Shown: positions 1 to 9,072, numbered from the stretch's first letter. The stretch is 46,521 bases of DNA from Pseudomonadota bacterium (GCA_021777765.1 JAJYDF010000028.1:1-46521); one strand, 5' to 3'. The notes: generated by a model not told the origin, from the letters alone. Made by a program: numbers and translations.

Positions 1-58
1 TTAATAATTAAAATTTATATAAATTAATGATATTTCCATTTGGCTCCACCCAGGCTAC
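1..58. repeat. Right end of ~190-bp inverted-repeat element (copy F)
   Basis: The stretch ends in TGGCTCCACCCAGGCTAC (41-58), the same outer end found at 18979, 27843, 30068 and 32449. The left part of the copy is cut off by the window edge. It lies directly upstream of aceE, so the aceE promoter region begins where this element stops. Confidence 0.8.
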
Positions 59-92
59 TACTGCTCAGTCCGCCGTACCGTTACATCCTATC

Positions 93-120
93 TTGTTCAA
101 TTCGACTTACGACTTATACA
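93..120 (+). promoter_or_regulatory. Candidate sigma-70 promoter for aceE
   Basis: TTGTTC (93-98) and TATACA (115-120) are separated by 16 bases, which would start transcription near 127 and give a leader of about 57 bases before the aceE ATG at 184. The match to consensus is moderate. No PdhR-like operator was recognised. Confidence 0.35.
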
Positions 121-183
121 TTGAGTACTCTCGCAATACTGCGTACAATTTCGCTTTTCGCATTAAAAAACACAGGAACAATT

Positions 184-2841
184 ATGGCAAATGATATCGA
201 TCCCAGTGAAACCCAAGAATGGCTTGCTGCATTGCGTGACGTTGTTAAGTATGTGGGCAAAGATCGCGCGCAATTTTTAATACACGAATTATTAAATGAA
301 AGTAAAAAAGCAGGACTCTCAGTCCCCACTGGCATAACCACGGATTATGTAAACACCATTGATCCAGCACAAGAAGCAATATTTCCCGGCGATGAAGAGA
401 TGGAAAAACGCATCAGTGCCATTATTCGTTGGAATGCTATTGCCATGGTTTTACGTGCAGGTAAAAAAGCACCAGAATTGGGTGGTCATATTGCCAGTTT
501 TGCTTCTGCAGAAACATTATATTCTGTGGGCTTTAATCATTTTTTTAGAGGAACAACGGAAACACAAGAGGGTGATTTAATTTATGTACAAGGACATTCC
601 TCACCCGGTATTTATTCACGTGCTTATTTAGAAGGTCGCTTATCAACTGAACAATTAGAGCGTTTCCGTCAAGAAGTGAACGGCAATGGTTTATCCTCTT
701 ATCCGCATCCGCATTTAATGCCAGAGTTTTGGCAATTTCCAACGGTATCTATGGGGCTTGGCCCTTTGCAAGCGATTTATCAAGCACGATTTTTAAAATA
801 TTTAGAAAATCGTGGTTTAGCAAAAACAGCTGGTAGAAAAGTGTGGGCATTTTGCGGTGATGGTGAAATGGATGAACCAGAATCTTTAGGCGCATTAACT
901 ATTGCTGCTCGCGAAAAATTAGATAATTTAATTTTTGTGATTAATTGTAATTTACAACGTTTAGATGGCCCCGTGCGTGGCAATGGCAAAATTATTCAAG
1001 AATTAGAAGGGGTATTTAAGGGGGCTGGTTGGCATGCACTCAAAGTAATTTGGGGCAGACAGTGGGATGAATTATTAGCAAAAGATAAATCAGGACTTTT
1101 ACGGCACCGTATGATGGAAGCCGTTGATGGGGATTATCAAAATTATCGCTCCAAAGATGGTGCTTATATTAGAGAACAATTTTTTGGTAAATATCCCGAA
1201 TTAAAAGCATTAGTGGCAGATAAAACTGATGATGATATTTGGCATATGCGCCGAGGCGGACATGATCCCCTTAAAGTGTATGCCGCTTATGCAGCAGCAG
1301 TACAACATCAAAATCAACCCGTCGTTATTTTAGCGAAAACTATTAAAGGTTATGGGATGGGTGCTGCCGGTGAAGGAATGAATATTACCCATCAGCAGAA
1401 AAAAATGGATGAAACTTCATTAAAAGTATTTCGTGATCGTTTTGAAGTGCCTATCACTGATAAACAAATTGCCGAAGCACAATTTTATCGTCCCGCCGAA
1501 GATAGTCCTGAAATTAAATATTTATTAGAAAGGCGTCATAAATTAGGTGGATTTTTACCGGCGCGCAGAACGCGTGAAACAAAAAAATTGAATGTGCCCG
1601 CATTCGATTTATTTGCCCCTTTATTACAAGACACGGGCGATAGAGAAATTTCTACCACCATGGCATTTGTACGCTTGCTGACTTTATTAATTAAAGATAA
1701 AGATATGGGTAATCATGTTGTACCTATCGTGCCCGATGAATCACGTACATTTGGTATGGAAGGCATGTTTCGTCAAATTGGTATTTATTCTCCGGTAGGG
1801 CAGTTATATACACCAGTCGATGTTGAACAAATTATGTCTTATAAAGAAGCAAAAAATGGACAAATTTTGGAAGAAGGTATTAATGAAGCGGGATCATTTT
1901 GCTCGTGGATGGCAGCTGGCAGTTCTTATAGCACTAATAATATACCGATGGTGCCATTTTATATTTATTATTCCATGTTTGGTTTTCAACGCATCGGTGA
2001 TTTGGCGTGGGCTGCAGGTGATATGCAAGTGCGCGGCTTTTTATTAGGGGGTACAGCAGGGCGCACCACATTAGCGGGTGAAGGATTGCAACATCAAGAT
2101 GGTCATAGTCATTTGCAATCAGCAACAATTCCTAATTGTATTTCTTATGATCCCACTTACAGTTACGAGTTAGCGGTAATTATTCATGATGGTTTACGCC
2201 GCATGTATCAAGAAAATGAAAATGTTTTTTATTACATTACGGTGATGAATGAAAATTATAATCATCCAGCAATGCCTAAAGGGGTAGAAGAGGGAATTAT
2301 CAAAGGCATGTATTTATTACGTGAAAGCAAAAAGAAAAAAGATCAATTAATTGTGCAATTATTAGGTTGCGGCGCTATTTTACGAGAAGTCATTGCTGCC
2401 GCTGAATTATTAAATAATGATTTTGATATTGCAGCAGATATTTGGAGTGTAACCAGCTTTACTGAATTAAGACGGGAAGCATTATCGCTAGAACGGCAAC
2501 AATTATTAAATCCTACCGAAAAAATTGCAGAAAATTATGTGACGCAGTGTTTGAAAAATCGATCAGGCCCTGTAATTGCAGCAACAGATTATATGCGTAA
2601 TTATGCGGATCAAGTCCGTGCATTTGTACCACATTCCTATACAGTATTAGGCACTGATGGTTTTGGTCGTAGCGATACACGTCAACAATTACGGCATTTC
2701 TTTGAGGTCAATAGATATTTTATTGCTATTGCGGCATTAAAAGCATTGGCGGATCAGAAACAAATTCCTGCGAAGAAAGTGGCGGAAGCGATTAAGAAAT
2801 ATAAAATTGATCCCAAGAAACCTGAGCCAGTGACAATTTGA
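184..2841 (+). CDS. aceE: Pyruvate dehydrogenase E1 component, homodimeric type
   Basis: Thiamine-diphosphate-dependent decarboxylation of pyruvate and transfer of the acetyl group to the lipoyl arm of E2 in the cytosolic pyruvate dehydrogenase complex. The protein is 885 aa against 887 in E. coli and is collinear with it throughout. The ThDP/Mg motif starts at GDGEMDEPES (residue 225 on) and continues to CNLQRLDGPV; HGNGLSSYPHP and DGHSHLQS are also conserved. The open frame extends upstream to base 40, but that part runs through a dispersed repeat. The ATG at 184 has AGGAACA in front and gives the family N-terminus (MANDIDPSETQEW), so it is the start used here. aceF and lpd, which usually follow, are absent; a GIY-YIG gene comes next. 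Function is secure; only the operon context is odd. Confidence 0.97.
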   Translation: MANDIDPSETQEWLAALRDVVKYVGKDRAQFLIHELLNESKKAGLSVPTGITTDYVNTIDPAQEAIFPGDEEMEKRISAIIRWNAIAMVLRAGKKAPELGGHIASFASAETLYSVGFNHFFRGTTETQEGDLIYVQGHSSPGIYSRAYLEGRLSTEQLERFRQEVNGNGLSSYPHPHLMPEFWQFPTVSMGLGPLQAIYQARFLKYLENRGLAKTAGRKVWAFCGDGEMDEPESLGALTIAAREKLDNLIFVINCNLQRLDGPVRGNGKIIQELEGVFKGAGWHALKVIWGRQWDELLAKDKSGLLRHRMMEAVDGDYQNYRSKDGAYIREQFFGKYPELKALVADKTDDDIWHMRRGGHDPLKVYAAYAAAVQHQNQPVVILAKTIKGYGMGAAGEGMNITHQQKKMDETSLKVFRDRFEVPITDKQIAEAQFYRPAEDSPEIKYLLERRHKLGGFLPARRTRETKKLNVPAFDLFAPLLQDTGDREISTTMAFVRLLTLLIKDKDMGNHVVPIVPDESRTFGMEGMFRQIGIYSPVGQLYTPVDVEQIMSYKEAKNGQILEEGINEAGSFCSWMAAGSSYSTNNIPMVPFYIYYSMFGFQRIGDLAWAAGDMQVRGFLLGGTAGRTTLAGEGLQHQDGHSHLQSATIPNCISYDPTYSYELAVIIHDGLRRMYQENENVFYYITVMNENYNHPAMPKGVEEGIIKGMYLLRESKKKKDQLIVQLLGCGAILREVIAAAELLNNDFDIAADIWSVTSFTELRREALSLERQQLLNPTEKIAENYVTQCLKNRSGPVIAATDYMRNYADQVRAFVPHSYTVLGTDGFGRSDTRQQLRHFFEVNRYFIAIAALKALADQKQIPAKKVAEAIKKYKIDPKKPEPVTI

Positions 2842-2878
2842 ATTATCGAAGTGTTGTAAATAAAGTCTCAAAAGTCCC

Positions 2879-3193
2879 ATGCAACTGATAAAATGTTCCT
2901 CATTATATAATTACAATTATGTATATATTCTCCTATGCGATAATAATTCATATTATACAGGGTATACGACTAATATGCTTCGTCGATATAAAGAACATGT
3001 TAGAGGCACAAAAAAATGTAAATTTACTCGCGCATTCAAACCAATAAAGATTGTGCAGTGTTGGAAAGTCTATGGTGATAAAAGCATTGCCATGAAAGTT
3101 GAAAAATATATTAAATCGCTAAACAAAAAAGAGAAACAATATTTAATAGATTATCCATATGTGCTGAATGAGTATTATAAGAATTATGAATAA
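2879..3193 (+). CDS. GIY-YIG nuclease family protein (YhbQ/UPF0213-like)
   Basis: A 104-aa protein made almost entirely of a single GIY-YIG domain. The first motif reads YVYILLCDNNSYYTGY (residues about 14-29), with the arginine of LRRYKEH and the glutamate of VEKYIKSLNKKEK in the expected places. Stand-alone proteins of this size belong to the UPF0213/YhbQ group, whose members are thought to act on DNA but whose physiological role is poorly defined. The start is the only ATG ahead of the domain; no good ribosome-binding site is visible. It begins 37 bases after aceE and has no functional link to it that can be seen. Activity is inferred from the family only. Confidence 0.85.
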   Translation: MQLIKCSSLYNYNYVYILLCDNNSYYTGYTTNMLRRYKEHVRGTKKCKFTRAFKPIKIVQCWKVYGDKSIAMKVEKYIKSLNKKEKQYLIDYPYVLNEYYKNYE

Positions 3194-3219
3194 TTGTCAC
3201 AATCTTATGATTTGATACG

Positions 3220-3233
3220 TTGATAATTATCAA
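3220..3233. promoter_or_regulatory. Perfect 14-bp palindrome upstream of the giant gene
   Basis: TTGATAATTATCAA is a perfect palindrome about 190 bases before the start at 3422. It could be a dimeric repressor or activator site, but AT-rich palindromes of this size also arise by chance in such sequence. No second copy was noticed in the gap 3194-3421. Confidence 0.25.
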
Positions 3234-3380
3234 GGACATGATAATTCATATTTTACATTTAACAGAATTTTCATTTTCTGCTAATTTATATATATATCAA
3301 ATAATTAAACGTGTGTCTCTTTGTAATCTATTTAATTTTAGTACTTAATTATATCTGTAGCCGCATAATCTATATGCAGA

Positions 3381-3389
3381 TGCTATAAT
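3381..3389 (+). promoter_or_regulatory. Extended -10 promoter for the OTU/HEPN gene
   Basis: TGCTATAAT is a perfect extended -10 (TGnTATAAT). No convincing -35 lies 17 bases upstream, which is acceptable for an extended -10 promoter. Transcription would start near 3396, giving a leader of about 26 bases with the GGAGA ribosome-binding site at 3409-3413. Confidence 0.5.
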
Positions 3390-3421
3390 TATAAATGTGA
3401 TTGATTATGGAGAATCTCAAT

Positions 3422-6400
3422 ATGAATAACGAACAAGAAGATTTACCAAAAGGTGCAGAAAATAGTTCCACTCCAACCAAAAAATCTCTCAAAGAAAAAA
3501 CCAAGCCAAAATTTTTAAATGTATCTGGCGCTGGAAATAACTGTGGTTTATATGCATTATTATTGTCGAGTCAGCTAGGTTTAATTTTAAAGCCAGAATT
3601 AGAAATTAATGTAACAATACCTGATTTTGCAAAAAATTTTCCCGTAGAAGAGTTGATAGCCTCTGGACAATTTTCAGAGAAAGATATAATGCATGAAATT
3701 AAAATCAGGAGCCTTGGTGAAGCGCTTCGCAAAGAGCTTGGTGAGGCACTTCGCAATAATAACCAAAATAAAATTGATCGATATAACCATTTTCAAAGCT
3801 TATGTAGGAATTATTTGCATGGGGATAAAGTTGAGTTAAACGAAGAAATGGAAGCTTTTTATTCAAATAAGGAAAATATGGAATTTATAATAGAGCTTAA
3901 TAGACTGTGGATTGAAGAAAAAGAAAAATTGAATATTAATAACAATGAGTGGACAACAAACGCTTGTTATTTTATTAATGAAACAAAAATAAATGACTTA
4001 GACATTCAGGCTGTTCGAGAAAATATAATAAATTTGGCAAAACAACAAGATTATAATATCGATACTCTATTTCAAGATGTTGCACTGTCAGAGGGTCCTT
4101 TGCAGAATATTATACAAAAATATAAATTATATAAATCTGCATGGAAATTAATTAGTGGCGGTGATCTTTCAAGCCAACAAAGAGAAAAATTTGTTGCTGA
4201 GATGAACCAATATCTCTTTTCATGTGCATTAGAGATAAGCAAGCTAAATCCACAATTGAAAACAATTCTAGGGTTACTTGAAAATTTAGATTTCAACGAA
4301 GATAACTTAATTAGTAATACACAGATTTTCGACACAAACTATGAATCTATAGTAAGTTCAATTAGCCGTTATTTTGTTGAGCCTATGTTATTACCCGTAT
4401 GGGATAATATCTATGAAAATTACTGCAAACAAATATCAGATTCTATTGTAATGATAACTGCTGATGAATTAGGTTGTTTAGCTCAACAATGGAATGTTGA
4501 ATTAATAATTAATTTTAGTGATATTCATAGAGAGCCCTATAAAACCACTGACTTTCATGACCCGCAAAAATTAGAAATAAAAATAGGTAATCCCAGCTTA
4601 ATCCATTATCAGGTCGATAGCGATAATGTTCCTGAGTGTTTTAAACACTTACTACAAGATTCGATTATTGAACTTGACGTCTCTAGTAAATCCAAATTCA
4701 CATCCTCTAGTGGCAGTAAAAACTTAGGAATAAATAGTTGGTATAACGAGATGGATATATCGAATTATGTTTTAATGATGATTAAGAATGCATATGGTGG
4801 TTTTGCTAAAGACAGTCCCTATCTATTGCAAGGTAACGGAGATACTACTGCAGGAAAATTTAAAGATACTGACGGAAAAGATTATTTCGTGGCATTTGTT
4901 GACGCTATTGATTTGCGACAGGATATGAATCCACAGTGTGCTTTTTTAAATAAATCACTACATAATTCTGCTGTTATCAAAGCTTATACAGAAATATTAA
5001 ATAATATAGATAAATTGAAGGGTCTCGAAGATTCTAAACTGTTCGAAAAGCTAAAAGAAATACTAGTTCCATCAATTATAGAAGAAGCGATGATTAATAA
5101 GGTTATCATGAAACTTAAAGATATAGAATTTGATTACTTTAGACTTAATAATGAAATAAATTTATTAGCGAAAAAAAGTAAAAAAGATGTACTAGACGAA
5201 ATTTTGGTTAAAATGTCTGAAGAAGATAATGCGAAAATTATATTTCCTTATTGTGTCAATGATAGTATTTGGTTAACTTGCGAAATTAAATTAAATAAAA
5301 TAGGTAATAATCTCAACTTTATTATTCAAGCATACGATCCTTATGGTAAAGATCAAATAAGTAAAGAACTACTTGGCCCATTAACAAATGCTATACAAGA
5401 AAAATATAAAGGATCTGAATTCACTGTAAAAATCGAAAATCGTAAGGTTGATTTAGAAGCACGACAATCGCCACATGATGCAGTTTCAAGTGGCATTATA
5501 GTCTCAGAAGAGATATTAAAAAGACTTACAGGTCAAGAGATTAGTGCTCAATTATATGAAAACCAAGCGATTATGCTAAGAATAAAGCATGTTGAAAATA
5601 TGAATAAATATTTGCATTTAGATAGTCACATCAGAAAAAATTTTATTGCAAAAAATGCCATACCAGAAAATATTTTAAAAAAGCAGGAACAGGAAAATAT
5701 CTCCAGATTGAAAAACAAACAATCTGCTTTTTTGAAAGACATGCAATTACTTTGTGATATGAATACTCAAATAGAATTATTTATGACCGCTTTTAAACTG
5801 GCAGACTTTGAAGGTTGCAAACAAGCGCTTGCTGCGATAGGTGTACTGGCAAAAGTGAGTCACAATGATAAAGATAAAACATGTATTAGAAATAAGCATG
5901 GTTACATTGATAGATCAAATAGTGGTCAAATAAGAGAGACGGGAGTTGCATGGGAGAATTTATGCTTACTAAATGATATTTTTAATGCAGCTCAATATAA
6001 TGGAGTAGAAAAATCTGAATATCATAAATTATTTGAAGTTGGGCTTACTGATATTTGTAACGAAATTGGTATATTACAAAATTCAATACAATTAATTATT
6101 AACCTCGAAAAACCTTACTTTGAAGAAGTTCAACAGAATTTAATTGATAAAGAAAATGTAAAATTAAAAGGTATGATTGAGAAGCTATCAATAAGTTTGG
6201 TTGATATCCCAGTTAAAATAGGTGAAGTCAGCGCACAAACACCCAATATCCGTGTATTAACAAATTATTTTCAAGATGAACGTGGCTTACAACATTTGTT
6301 TAATATATCTGATAATAATAACTCAGGAATATATACCATTGACTTATCTTCACGTAGATGTCGATATGAATTAGCAAGAGCTTTGCTAATCATAGGAGAA

Positions 6401-8161
6401 ACAGTTAATAACCTCAGTTATGATGCCAAAATGCACGATACGGAAATTCCCTATAAACAATTTGTTAACATTCGAAATGGTTTAACCCATCGTTGGCATG
6501 GTAAGTTAATTGATTTACAAAAATCGTATTCAATTGCATTAGGCCACCTACAAGACATAAGCAATGAAGGTATTCCTATCATTTTTAATAAAAGAATAAT
6601 GGATGTTTTAACAAAACTACGTGACAAAAAAGTTTTCAATCAATCAGAGTTTGATGCTGAAGAAACCTGGAAATTATTTAAAGAAGCCGTAATAGTAGTT
6701 GATAATATTATTGATGATATCAATATTAAAGAAACTTCAAAGAAAATTGCAGATACGTTTTCTAGAGCTTATATTGAACCACTTGTAATTGAAATTTTAT
6801 ATGGTAAAGAATTTGATACTAAAGCTGCCACAACTGAACAACTCAGAGAAATTGGTAACTTATCTAAAAGATTTAAGGAAGCAATATTGTCAGAACAAAA
6901 TAGAGGAAAAGAAGATATTTCTGTACAAGTGCTAGATACTAAAGGTATCGCTCGAAATTTAAAAATAAGTTTTCCCCAAGAAGCACAAGAAATGATGGAA
7001 AATTATTTTTTGAAAAAAACACTCGAGGAGAAACTTGATAAAAAAAGACGAGAAATTGAAGAGAAGAAAAATAGTTTAAAACGTAAAAAAGATGGATTCA
7101 ATGATGAAAAGAAAATTTTACAGGATTATAGTAAGCTTACTAAAGGAATAAAGAATAAGAACATGACGTTAGATGAATTAGTCATAAAATTCGAAGAGGA
7201 TAAATTAAGTGTTACCGGTTCCAGCCAGTCAGATACTCAAAGAAAGAAAACTTTTGATGTTATAATAGGATTTTTGAATGAGCAAAAGGATAAGTCTATA
7301 TCACTTCAAGTATTTGATGAGATAACAGGAGAGAAATTAAAACTCATTGCTTCAAATTTAAAAGACGTAGAAAAAGAACTTGGTGAAGTAGGTCAACTGC
7401 ATGCGAAGAAAGATGTGCCAGAACAAGCAACACAGCAGAGTTGCATTCCTAGCCTGAAACTCTTTATTAGTGAATTAAGCGCAAAGACAACGAGTATAAA
7501 CAATCAATCTGTAAAAGATGAATTTGAACAAGCAGAAAAAATATTAGATAATCTGATAAAAGAAATAGAATTCGTTGAAAAAATGATTGAAGAAAATCAG
7601 GACAAGCCCCAAGTTTTTAAATTATTTAGCAACCTCGATCTTGAATATGCGATAGGTACAGTGGGTCAATTAATAAGAGATTTAAGAGACAAAGAGACAG
7701 CATATGAATTGATGAGTGAATTATCAGCATTTAAAAAAGTGGATGAGGGATTGCAGAGAATTATAGTTGAAAGAAATCAGGGCTTATTACATGATATTTA
7801 TACTGCTAAAAAATCTGATATTTCAACAATTGCAACTGAGCATGTCATCCCTATTAAAGAAGATTTACAGAACTTGAAGAAGCAGTTTTCTGCTTTTGTA
7901 GATTTTGATAAGAATTATAGTACGCGATCGACTATGGTTTATGACAATATGAAGTCAAATAAATTTTATGAAATAGCGAAAAAGTTAAATTATTCACAAG
8001 ATGATAGCGCTATCAATATGAGCGATAAAAAAATGGAAAAACTTCTAACCGAGAAGGAAAAGGCAAGTATAGAAAAGCCTAAACCACTGCCGAAGCCCAA
8101 GGCTCCCGAATCGGAAGATAAAGAACAGCAGCCACACAGACCGCGTGGATATAGCATGTAA
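3422..8161 (+). CDS. Giant OTU-like / degenerate C48 / HEPN (HepT-like) effector-type protein
   Basis: A 1579-aa protein not recognised as a named gene. Start: GGAGA (3409-3413) sits 8 bases before this ATG; earlier in-frame starts at 3401 and 3407 lack a site. Residues 36-48 (GAGNNCGLYALL) look like an OTU cysteine-protease nucleophile motif with C41. A second OTU-like strand, ADELGCLAQQWNVELIIN, and a candidate catalytic His (IHYQ, H395) follow after a long insertion. Residues about 605-700 resemble a Ulp1/C48 protease: W617, YDPYG with D639 and Q682 are kept, but His is replaced by I616 and the Cys before Gly by S690. Residues about 983-1040 match HepT/DUF86 HEPN proteins: IIGE (G992, E993), then RNGLTH with R1018 and H1023. 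A lysine/glutamate coiled coil lies near 1200-1240, and the tail is proline- and charge-rich, as in type IV effectors. Probable function: host-directed or toxin-like protein; domain calls are by eye. Confidence 0.8.
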   Translation: MNNEQEDLPKGAENSSTPTKKSLKEKTKPKFLNVSGAGNNCGLYALLLSSQLGLILKPELEINVTIPDFAKNFPVEELIASGQFSEKDIMHEIKIRSLGEALRKELGEALRNNNQNKIDRYNHFQSLCRNYLHGDKVELNEEMEAFYSNKENMEFIIELNRLWIEEKEKLNINNNEWTTNACYFINETKINDLDIQAVRENIINLAKQQDYNIDTLFQDVALSEGPLQNIIQKYKLYKSAWKLISGGDLSSQQREKFVAEMNQYLFSCALEISKLNPQLKTILGLLENLDFNEDNLISNTQIFDTNYESIVSSISRYFVEPMLLPVWDNIYENYCKQISDSIVMITADELGCLAQQWNVELIINFSDIHREPYKTTDFHDPQKLEIKIGNPSLIHYQVDSDNVPECFKHLLQDSIIELDVSSKSKFTSSSGSKNLGINSWYNEMDISNYVLMMIKNAYGGFAKDSPYLLQGNGDTTAGKFKDTDGKDYFVAFVDAIDLRQDMNPQCAFLNKSLHNSAVIKAYTEILNNIDKLKGLEDSKLFEKLKEILVPSIIEEAMINKVIMKLKDIEFDYFRLNNEINLLAKKSKKDVLDEILVKMSEEDNAKIIFPYCVNDSIWLTCEIKLNKIGNNLNFIIQAYDPYGKDQISKELLGPLTNAIQEKYKGSEFTVKIENRKVDLEARQSPHDAVSSGIIVSEEILKRLTGQEISAQLYENQAIMLRIKHVENMNKYLHLDSHIRKNFIAKNAIPENILKKQEQENISRLKNKQSAFLKDMQLLCDMNTQIELFMTAFKLADFEGCKQALAAIGVLAKVSHNDKDKTCIRNKHGYIDRSNSGQIRETGVAWENLCLLNDIFNAAQYNGVEKSEYHKLFEVGLTDICNEIGILQNSIQLIINLEKPYFEEVQQNLIDKENVKLKGMIEKLSISLVDIPVKIGEVSAQTPNIRVLTNYFQDERGLQHLFNISDNNNSGIYTIDLSSRRCRYELARALLIIGETVNNLSYDAKMHDTEIPYKQFVNIRNGLTHRWHGKLIDLQKSYSIALGHLQDISNEGIPIIFNKRIMDVLTKLRDKKVFNQSEFDAEETWKLFKEAVIVVDNIIDDINIKETSKKIADTFSRAYIEPLVIEILYGKEFDTKAATTEQLREIGNLSKRFKEAILSEQNRGKEDISVQVLDTKGIARNLKISFPQEAQEMMENYFLKKTLEEKLDKKRREIEEKKNSLKRKKDGFNDEKKILQDYSKLTKGIKNKNMTLDELVIKFEEDKLSVTGSSQSDTQRKKTFDVIIGFLNEQKDKSISLQVFDEITGEKLKLIASNLKDVEKELGEVGQLHAKKDVPEQATQQSCIPSLKLFISELSAKTTSINNQSVKDEFEQAEKILDNLIKEIEFVEKMIEENQDKPQVFKLFSNLDLEYAIGTVGQLIRDLRDKETAYELMSELSAFKKVDEGLQRIIVERNQGLLHDIYTAKKSDISTIATEHVIPIKEDLQNLKKQFSAFVDFDKNYSTRSTMVYDNMKSNKFYEIAKKLNYSQDDSAINMSDKKMEKLLTEKEKASIEKPKPLPKPKAPESEDKEQQPHRPRGYSM

Positions 8162-8174
8162 AAGGAGAGATGTA

Positions 8175-8999
8175 ATGTTAAATTTTATATTTGATTTTAA
8201 TTACCTGCAGAATAACATTAAAATATTTAACAATATATTAATAAAGTTTAAATTTAATCCTGAATCTGTAATGGTTTATGGTAGCAGTATCGGCGGTAAA
8301 ATGCGTTGGGATTCACAGTTAGATTTTCAAGTTGAAGTACAAAATGGTCAAAATTTATCATCATGGGATTTTGAAGACTGTAATCAAGAACTTTCACAAT
8401 TATTAAATATCAAATGCTCAGTAATGACGAGTGAACAGTTATTGCAAGCAGAGCAAAGCAGTAAAATAAATAAAGGAACCAACGAAAGTATATTAAAAGA
8501 AAGATTGCCTCTAAAAGAATTATTGCAAAATTTAGATATCATTAATGCATTAAAAAAAGATGATGTAAAGTTTATTACAAGTTTTTTACAAAATAATAAA
8601 CAGTTGGATATTAATCGATTATTGGCAACTGATTTAGGTAAGTTGCCAATTCTAAATTATGCAATTTTGGTTGACGCGCAACGAGTCATTGAGTATTTAT
8701 TGCAAAATAATGAGTTAAAACCAGAAGTTATAGATAGTAATACTCTAAACGCGCCTCAATGTTGTGTTAAAAAAATCGCTAAAGATTATTTTAGTTCAAA
8801 AAAAATTCATCGAGCTAAATTAGAATGTTTAATCTCATTAATGCTTAGATTTTCGAAATATTTAAATGAAAAGGATATGGAAATTCTAAACAGAATCAAC
8901 GATGACCGATTAAAACCCATCATTCAAGCGCATAATGAAAAAAAAGAACTAGAAGCGGGAATAAGTATTAATAAAGAGCCGACCAAGTCGTTCCCATAA
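8175..8999 (+). CDS. MNT-like nucleotidyltransferase (degenerate) with ankyrin-like C-terminus
   Basis: A 274-aa protein starting at ATG 8175 with AGGAG at 8163-8167; a longer GTG-initiated frame from 8145 overlaps the previous gene and has no site. Residues 32-55 follow the minimal nucleotidyltransferase pattern: VYGSS (G36, S37), then DSQLD (46-50). Residues 63-90 continue as in MntA-type antitoxins (eLxxLLxxKxxxxT). Of the three usual metal-binding acids only D50 remains: the first is Q48 and the third is S82. Residues about 115-185 look like degenerate ankyrin repeats. The gene follows the HEPN-containing giant by 13 bases, so the two are almost certainly co-transcribed. MNT proteins commonly neutralise HEPN RNases, so an antitoxin or chaperone role is inferred; adenylyl transfer seems unlikely with these losses. 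Confidence 0.72.
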   Translation: MLNFIFDFNYLQNNIKIFNNILIKFKFNPESVMVYGSSIGGKMRWDSQLDFQVEVQNGQNLSSWDFEDCNQELSQLLNIKCSVMTSEQLLQAEQSSKINKGTNESILKERLPLKELLQNLDIINALKKDDVKFITSFLQNNKQLDINRLLATDLGKLPILNYAILVDAQRVIEYLLQNNELKPEVIDSNTLNAPQCCVKKIAKDYFSSKKIHRAKLECLISLMLRFSKYLNEKDMEILNRINDDRLKPIIQAHNEKKELEAGISINKEPTKSFP

Positions 9000-9042
9000 G
9001 AAGAGATAAATGCTATTGAATCGTAGTTTCTTCGCAAGTGTT

Positions 9043-9072
9043 TTTCCTTCTCTCAATAATGAGAGAAGGAAA
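9043..9072. repeat. CCTTCTC-type short hairpin repeat
   Basis: CCTTCTCTCA (9046-9055) and TGAGAGAAGG (9060-9069) are perfect arms around ATAA; flanking T/A bases extend the stem. It lies between the MNT gene and the convergent esterase gene. No U-run follows on either strand, so it is listed as a repeat and not a terminator, although it could stabilise the 3' ends of both transcripts. Confidence 0.7.

Noticed and set aside
40..183. 48-residue N-terminal extension of AceE
   Set aside because: It starts inside a dispersed repeat and has no counterpart in the family; ATG 184 has a site and the family N-terminus.
3332..3349. Two TTAAT motifs resembling a PmrA box upstream of the giant gene
   Set aside because: They are 13 bases apart start to start instead of the 11 expected for the Legionella PmrA box, and TTAAT is frequent in this AT-rich sequence.
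9043..9072. Intrinsic terminator
   Set aside because: A perfect stem, but no T-run follows on either strand; kept as a repeat.
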